Assembly (NCBI GenBank): GCA_944384725.1 | Contig: CALWUJ010000014.1 | Span: 1-44,096 of the forward strand | Direction: 5' to 3' | Length of the DNA: 44,096 nucleotides | DNA from: an uncultured Agathobaculum sp. | GTDB lineage: Bacteria > Bacillota > Clostridia > Oscillospirales > Butyricicoccaceae | In this document: one piece after another, positions 39,610-44,096 of the stretch | Layout of the letters: each line of letters opens with the position of its first letter | How positions within the stretch are numbered: the first letter of the stretch is position 1 | Position numbers and translations under genes: made by a program | Notes under the pieces: generated by a model | The model's input: only the letters and a program-made list of their open reading frames with translations | Databases searched by the model: none | Told to the model about the DNA's origin: nothing

Positions 39610-40605
39610 TTATTGCGGTGTGCCATCTCCGCCCTGTCCCGGCCAGGAGTCGGTAAAAGAGGTGTCCTGCGGTCCCATGACCGGCGTTATCGGCGTGGAA
39701 AGATACTCGTACATGCCGAAGAAGGAAGTCATCTCATAAGCGTTCAGGAATGCACCCAGCAGAATCCCAAGGCAAAGCGCCGCGATCAGTGCCGTCACCA
39801 AAATCGCAATGCCGGTGCCGCCCTTTACCAGCGCCACCCCGGCAATGCCGAGGCCGCTGCACAGATAGACAGCGCCCATCAGCAGAATATACCAGCCGAT
39901 AAAGCTGAGCACAAACACAAACAGCTTGCCATACTGTCCCTTAAAGGCCCCAGCAGCTTCGCGCGTTGCATCCCAGACGCTGTGCGTCTCATCGTCGCAC
40001 AGAATGACCCAACCCGCGCTGTAAGTCATCACCTTGATCTCAATCGGAATGAGCGCAATGATGTACAGAACATTGAGGACCGTCAATACCACAGAAGCGC
40101 TGTTCGCGTTGCCACTCATCGCCGCACTGATGGCCAGCGAAAACGCCAGCAACATATACACAATGGTCGGCCCGATCATCCACAGGAGCGAGCGGAACGC
40201 CAAGCAAAATTCCATCTTAACACCTGTCCAGACCGAACGGAGCGAGGTGAAGGGTTTGAACAAAGTGCTGACACCCGGCTCCTCCCCACGCTGCAAGCCC
40301 AGATAAAACCGCATCATGCCCAAGGTCAGCGGGCCGCTGATGACGATCATCAGGAACACTACGATCCAGACGGTATTCATACTCTGCGTCAGTGCCATGC
40401 TGAGCATATATTCATCGGTGTATCCCGCCATCACCATGGCAAACACCCGTCCGAACATTGCCAGATACATCATCACAAGCAACAGCACAAACGGCAATGC
40501 ATACAAAAAGTTGACGCCGATGCAGCGACCCAGATTGCTCATCACGCGCCCTTTACAGGCTCGTTTAATCTCCTTGCGCGTCTGCGCGGTAAACTCTTGT
40601 CTCAT
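39610..40605 (-). CDS. DUF975 family membrane protein
   Basis: A 331-residue integral membrane protein with about six membrane segments. The N-terminal RKEIKRACKGRVMSNLGRCIG, GPLTLGMMRFYLGLQRGEEPGVSTLFKPF and the long helices after it match the DUF975 group of clostridial proteins of unknown function. The C-terminus is hydrophilic and Pro/Gly-rich. AGGAGGATACC precedes the ATG. It follows the VanW gene by 33 bases, so both are probably co-transcribed. Confidence 0.82.
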   Translation of the reverse strand: MRQEFTAQTRKEIKRACKGRVMSNLGRCIGVNFLYALPFVLLLVMMYLAMFGRVFAMVMAGYTDEYMLSMALTQSMNTVWIVVFLMIVISGPLTLGMMRFYLGLQRGEEPGVSTLFKPFTSLRSVWTGVKMEFCLAFRSLLWMIGPTIVYMLLAFSLAISAAMSGNANSASVVLTVLNVLYIIALIPIEIKVMTYSAGWVILCDDETHSVWDATREAAGAFKGQYGKLFVFVLSFIGWYILLMGAVYLCSGLGIAGVALVKGGTGIAILVTALIAALCLGILLGAFLNAYEMTSFFGMYEYLSTPITPVMGPQDTSFTDSWPGQGGDGTPQ

Positions 40606-40638
40606 CCGGTATCCTCCTACCCTTAATCATGTTGAATT

Positions 40639-42375
40639 TTATGAATCAGACTGTGTCTGTTCGCCTGTCGATTCGGTTGTGCTGTCCCCGGCAGAGCCGG
40701 ATGCGGCGTCTCCGCTGCTGGTTTCATTTCCTCCGGTCGATGGGGTTTGCGGCGTCGCTGGAGCCGCCTGCTTGGTTCCAACATATACCACCTTATCCCG
40801 CTTGACATAGTTGGACGTATTGGCAAGCACCTCGGTCGTTTTTCCGTTTTCCGTAATCACCTTATAGGTGCGCGTGGAATAGCCGGTGATCGGGGTCGTG
40901 TCAACGCGCGTCTGTCCCACCATCATCGAGCTGTCCTTTTTCTCGATCGTTTTCGGGGAATAGGTTTCCAGCACCTCGGTGCGGGTATCCACCGTTTTAT
41001 CACTGGTCTTGGTGCCAACGATGGTCATAATCATCTTGCCGTCTGTCTGTTCGGCCAAAATCTTGATCGGATAATCCGTATTGTTCTTGAACCGGAAATC
41101 CAAATTGCCATAATCCACGGTTGCGTCCTCTCCCAGCGGCGTGTAGGCCACCGTAAAGGAATGATTATGCCGCTCGGTGACTTCCAGATCCGCACGCAGG
41201 ACTGCCATATACAATGTTGACGAAGGCTGGCATACGCCGCCGCCAAATTCATCGACAACCTGCCCGTTGACATAAGCGCCCGCCGGCTTGTAGCCGCGCG
41301 CTTCGGTGCGCTCACCGACGACCGTGTTATACGAGAACTCATCGCCCGGATTGAGGATCGTGCCATTGATGGATGCCGCCGCCAGCCGGACATTGTTGGT
41401 GCGGGGCGTGTTGCTCTCATCCAGATAGGTTGAAGTCTGTGCAAGCGTATCCTTGAACAGCTTGGTCTTGAGATCCTCCGCCGTCACCTTTGCAGCCGTT
41501 GTTTTGGCCGGAATGGTATAGCTCTCCGCCGAGCCGTCCCCGATGATGCTTCTCGCCTCTTCCACATCAAACTGCACGCCGTCCTTTTCCGGAATGATGG
41601 TTTTGCCATCCTCCTTGCTGACCGTCGCGCTGACCGGATCGCCAATCGCCTCTTCCGCGATCTTGTCAATATCAATTTCCGGCGCGTCGGTCAGTTCGGT
41701 CGAAACCTCATAGGGCTCAAAATCCATCAGCCGGATTTTTTCCTCCAGCAGCGACCGCACGGCATCCGTATCAAAATTCACGCCCGGCTTGCCTGCATGG
41801 ATCGTCAGCGTATCCTTGCCGACCTCCCATGTCGGCTCGACCGGCTCGGTCAGCGCCTTGGAAACGATCTCTTCCAACGCTTCTGTTAGCCCGTCCTCGT
41901 CAACCTGCGCGGCAATCTGCGCCTCATTCATGCCAACTGCCGCTTTTACCACATCCCACATGCGGGCAAACGGGTTACCCGTTCGACCCACCGCGTAAGC
42001 ATTTTTTACCGACTGCGTTTCATCCACGCTTTCCAGCACATCACTTACCGGGATGTCATACGTCGTGTCATAAATGGTCAGCGACAGTTTCGCGTCTTTA
42101 TAAAGTGATTCGCTTTTACCGGCGACCTGCTTTTCCGCCTCACCCTTCGCCATCGAGCCGACCGGAATAGAGCCGACCGTGACGCCGGGGAAAATATTCG
42201 GATATAAATAGGTGAAGCCACACAATGCAACCAACAGCAAGGCAACAAGACCGCCCGCGATTTTCGCAGCCAGCGGCACCCGCTTTCGCTTTTTTTCTTT
42301 TTGGGGAGCAGCCGTCTGCGCTATGTGCTTGGCCACATGCGTTCCTTCTTTCTGTTTATTTTTCAGGATGCTCAA
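40639..42375 (-). CDS. VanW family protein with peptidoglycan-binding-like and G5 domains
   Basis: A 578-residue surface protein. A membrane anchor (about 36-58) follows a basic Lys-rich N-terminus. Residues about 60-310 form two YoaR-like peptidoglycan-binding-4 regions (GKPGVNFDTDAV and KDGVQFDVEEA). A VanW domain follows (about 320-450, with SYNTVVGERTEARGYKPAGAYVNGQ, FGGGVCQPSSTLY and HNHSFTVAYTP), then a G5 domain (about 460-535) and a Ser/Thr/Gly-rich tail. The role in vancomycin-resistance clusters is unknown and vanW-like genes are common in Clostridia without resistance. The start is TTG, nine bases after AAGGAG. Confidence 0.92.
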   Translation of the reverse strand: MSILKNKQKEGTHVAKHIAQTAAPQKEKKRKRVPLAAKIAGGLVALLLVALCGFTYLYPNIFPGVTVGSIPVGSMAKGEAEKQVAGKSESLYKDAKLSLTIYDTTYDIPVSDVLESVDETQSVKNAYAVGRTGNPFARMWDVVKAAVGMNEAQIAAQVDEDGLTEALEEIVSKALTEPVEPTWEVGKDTLTIHAGKPGVNFDTDAVRSLLEEKIRLMDFEPYEVSTELTDAPEIDIDKIAEEAIGDPVSATVSKEDGKTIIPEKDGVQFDVEEARSIIGDGSAESYTIPAKTTAAKVTAEDLKTKLFKDTLAQTSTYLDESNTPRTNNVRLAAASINGTILNPGDEFSYNTVVGERTEARGYKPAGAYVNGQVVDEFGGGVCQPSSTLYMAVLRADLEVTERHNHSFTVAYTPLGEDATVDYGNLDFRFKNNTDYPIKILAEQTDGKMIMTIVGTKTSDKTVDTRTEVLETYSPKTIEKKDSSMMVGQTRVDTTPITGYSTRTYKVITENGKTTEVLANTSNYVKRDKVVYVGTKQAAPATPQTPSTGGNETSSGDAASGSAGDSTTESTGEQTQSDS

Positions 42376-42470
42376 CTTGTTCTTCTCCTTTTCCGCTACT
42401 TATATATGCAGATATGCGAAACATCATACAATTTACCGAAAAAAAACAAAAATCAGCATATCCACAGTCA

Positions 42471-42477
42471 TTCGACA
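42471..42477 (-). promoter_or_regulatory. Candidate single 0A box in the vanW leader
   Basis: TGTCGAA on the minus strand, 16 bases downstream of the -10 element. It matches the 7-base core of the 0A box, but a single 7-mer is weak evidence. Confidence 0.25.
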
Positions 42478-42492
42478 TGATTCGCCGCTCTT

Positions 42493-42521
42493 ATTATATA
42501 CTGCAATAGTGGGGGAAGCAA
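42493..42521 (-). promoter_or_regulatory. vanW-DUF975 promoter
   Basis: Minus-strand TTGCTT (42521-42516), 17-base spacer and perfect TATAAT (42498-42493). It leaves a leader of about 110 bases before the TTG start. Confidence 0.75.
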
Positions 42522-42569
42522 TAACAATTCGGTAAAATAAAAGCATGCCCGTTTTTATCCCATAAACAG

Positions 42570-42600
42570 CAGGAAGCACCGTCAAAGACGGTGCTTCCTG
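42570..42600 (-). terminator. Terminator-like hairpin after ychF
   Basis: A perfect 14-pair stem CAGGAAGCACCGTC/GACGGTGCTTCCTG with a three-base loop, 15 bases after the stop codon. T-run is weak (CTGTTTATG). Confidence 0.8.
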
Positions 42601-42615
42601 TCAGCTGCACTAACT

Positions 42616-43719
42616 TTATACATTAAAACGGAAGAGAACCACATCTCCATCCTGCATCACATATTCCTTGCCCTCCGAACGAACCAGACCCTTTTCTCTT
42701 GCCGCTGCAAGCGAACCCAGCTCGATCAGATCCTTGTACTGGATCACTTCCGCGCGGATAAAGCCGCGTTCAAAGTCCGAATGGATCTTACCGGCTGCCT
42801 GCGGCGCCTTGGTGCCCTTTTCGATCGTCCACGCGCGCACTTCCTGCTCGCCCGCGGTCAGATAGCTCATCAGACCGAGCAGGTCATAGCAGACCTTAAT
42901 CAGACGGTCGAGGCCGGATTCATGCAGACCCAGCTCGGACAGGAACATGTCCTTTTCCTCTGCGTCCATTCCAGCGATGTCCTCTTCCAGCTTTGCGCAA
43001 ATCGGCAACACCATCGCGCCCTCAGCTTCCGCAATTTTCTGCACGGCCGCCAGACGCTCGTTTTCAGTCTTGTCACCCGTGAAGCCTGCTTCGTCCATAT
43101 TGGCCGCGTAGATCACCTTTTTCGCAGACAGCAGATCGCTTTCCCCGATCACGCGCTGTACGTCATCATCGTCAGCAAAGCCCTCAAAGGTGCGGGCGGT
43201 CTTGCCTTCCTCCAGATGTGCCTTGAGCTTTTCGAGAATCTCCACATCCGCCAGCAGTTTTTTATCTGCCTTTGCCGCCTTGCGCGTGCGTTCCAGACGG
43301 CGTTCCAGATGCTCGATATCCGCAAGGATCAGCTCCAGATTGATGGTTTCAATATCGCGCGCTGGATCGACCGAGCCTTCCACATGCACGATATTCTCAT
43401 TTTCGAAGCAGCGCACCACATGCACAATCGCATCCACTTCGCGAATGTGTGACAGAAACTTGTTGCCCAAGCCCTCGCCCTTGCTTGCGCCGCGCACCAA
43501 GCCCGCGATATCCACAAACTCCACCACCGCAGGCGTGGTCTTTTTCGCATGATACAGATCCGTCAGCGGCTGCAAACGCTCATCCGGTACAGCAACCATA
43601 CCCACATTCGGGTCAATGGTGCAGAATGGATAGTTTGCACTTTCCGCGCCCGCCTGTGTAATCGCATTAAACAATGTGGACTTTCCCACGTTCGGCAGTC
43701 CGACGATTCCTAATTTCAT
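42616..43719 (-). CDS. ychF: Redox-regulated ATPase YchF
   Basis: A 367-residue OBG-family P-loop protein that prefers ATP. Walker [10 protein letters not shown], the switch II region [19 protein letters not shown], a long coiled-coil arm (about 130-185) and a C-terminal TGS domain ([12 protein letters not shown] ... [10 protein letters not shown]) are seen. It binds ribosomes and is linked to stress responses. AAGGAGAT precedes the ATG. The integrase gene lies 113 bases upstream on the same strand; no convincing promoter is visible in the gap. Confidence 0.97.
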   Translation of the reverse strand: MKLGIVGLPNVGKSTLFNAITQAGAESANYPFCTIDPNVGMVAVPDERLQPLTDLYHAKKTTPAVVEFVDIAGLVRGASKGEGLGNKFLSHIREVDAIVHVVRCFENENIVHVEGSVDPARDIETINLELILADIEHLERRLERTRKAAKADKKLLADVEILEKLKAHLEEGKTARTFEGFADDDDVQRVIGESDLLSAKKVIYAANMDEAGFTGDKTENERLAAVQKIAEAEGAMVLPICAKLEEDIAGMDAEEKDMFLSELGLHESGLDRLIKVCYDLLGLMSYLTAGEQEVRAWTIEKGTKAPQAAGKIHSDFERGFIRAEVIQYKDLIELGSLAAAREKGLVRSEGKEYVMQDGDVVLFRFNV

Positions 43720-43785
43720 ATATCTCTACATCTCCTTAAAAAATGCTGTATTTACAAGGTTTTTCGCACTTTGGCGTTTTGACGG

Positions 43786-43807
43786 TTACGCCATTTTTAC
43801 GCCATTT
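43786..43807. repeat. Tandem 11-base repeats beside the integrase
   Basis: TTACGCCATTT occurs twice head to tail (43786-43796 and 43797-43807), and GGCGT at 43773-43777 gives an inverted half-copy. Short repeats at element ends often bind the arm-type domain of a tyrosine recombinase; here that is inference. Confidence 0.5.
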
Positions 43808-43832
43808 GCGCATCGACTTGTATTAAGTTATA

Positions 43833-44096
43833 TCAACATACGCTGCTGAGTTGAAATTGCTTGACTGCCTGATCCAGCGTTTCATCGGTTACATGGACAT
43901 ACCGATCCATTGTGGTTTTGATGCTGGCGTGTCCCAGCAGCTTTTGCAGCACTTTCGGCTGCATTCCGCTTTCAATCGCACGGGTTGCGTAGGTATGGCG
44001 CAGCGCGTGCATACAAAAACGGTTGATCCCCGCTTCATCGCAAAGCTTATAGAGGTGGGTATCATAGGAACTGTTTTTCGCCGGTTCCCCTGTGCG
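43833..44096 (-). CDS. Tyrosine recombinase/integrase, C-terminal part (runs off the right edge)
   Basis: The minus strand is open from the right edge to a TGA at 43835-43833, giving 87 residues. The tyrosine-recombinase catalytic box [10 protein letters not shown] (His30, Arg33), [14 protein letters not shown] (His56, nucleophile Tyr66) is complete. The N-terminal half lies outside. Its C-terminus faces ychF and the tandem repeats, as expected for an integrase at the end of an integrative element or prophage. It is the only clear mobile-element gene in the window. Confidence 0.93.
   Translation of the reverse strand, partial: RTGEPAKNSSYDTHLYKLCDEAGINRFCMHALRHTYATRAIESGMQPKVLQKLLGHASIKTTMDRYVHVTDETLDQAVKQFQLSSVC

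Noticed and set aside
1-44096. CRISPR arrays, tRNA genes or insertion sequences
   Set aside because: I looked for regularly spaced repeats, tRNA TpsiC-type sequences and transposase motifs by eye and found none. Only the recombinase at the right edge indicates a mobile element.

Overview
This 44 kb window looks like a chromosomal core region of an endospore-forming, low-oxygen Firmicute of class Clostridia. The evidence is Spo0A with 0A boxes, SpoIVB, a SpoVB-like flippase, the yabN-rqcP-yabP-yabQ-divIC-yabR block, a Met T-box leader, type III pantothenate kinase and the redox repressor Rex. The GC-rich coding sequence with A/T-rich sigma-A promoters resembles the Oscillospiraceae/Butyricicoccaceae branch; that placement is inference. 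About 50 genes are recognisable. Most lie on the minus strand; metA, nth, a three-gene cassette of small unknown proteins and a probable small RNA are on the plus strand.

Layout. Bases 1-260 hold three tandem near-consensus promoters firing left out of the window, probably for an rRNA operon or another very highly expressed unit. MetA (351-1265) diverges from them. Next, reading on the minus strand, come aconitase, isocitrate dehydrogenase and rex (5170-1307), where a Rex-like operator covers the icd promoter. A polA operon (10413-5385) carries polA, a low-molecular-weight phosphatase, rimI, a second GNAT and tsaD. spoIVB-spo0A follows, with three exactly phased 0A boxes before spo0A. The 12.7-16.8 kb segment carries a P1 peptidase, an ECF substrate-binding protein, a CoaX-like protein with altered active-site motifs, two CmpB-like membrane proteins and a nucleoside deoxyribosyltransferase. 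pgi-acyltransferase, glyA, nth and an intact coaX behind a phosphodiesterase gene follow.

From 23.2 to 24.2 kb a three-gene plus-strand cassette has a mother-cell-type (sigma E/K) promoter and a terminator overlapping its last stop codon. Then come rsmA, hpf, a translationally coupled amidohydrolase/fumarase-alpha pair, a probable ncRNA (about 27975-28130) with two GNRA-capped hairpins, and the sporulation/division block from a sigma-E-like spoVB promoter (32.8 kb) down to yabR (28.1 kb). Then a zinc-ribbon protein, nucleoside kinase, hemZ, a metallo-beta-lactamase-fold hydrolase, dtd, a small membrane protein and metG behind a T-box. The right end has a DUF975 membrane protein, a VanW/G5 protein, ychF and the C-terminus of a tyrosine recombinase, which marks the start of an integrated element running off the right edge.

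The items most worth a second look are the probable ncRNA at 28 kb, the degenerate CoaX paralogue beside an ECF S component, the sporulation-type three-gene cassette, the repeated placement of terminators directly before the ribosome binding site of the next gene, and the recombinase boundary beside ychF. I did not see a CRISPR array, tRNA gene or insertion sequence.
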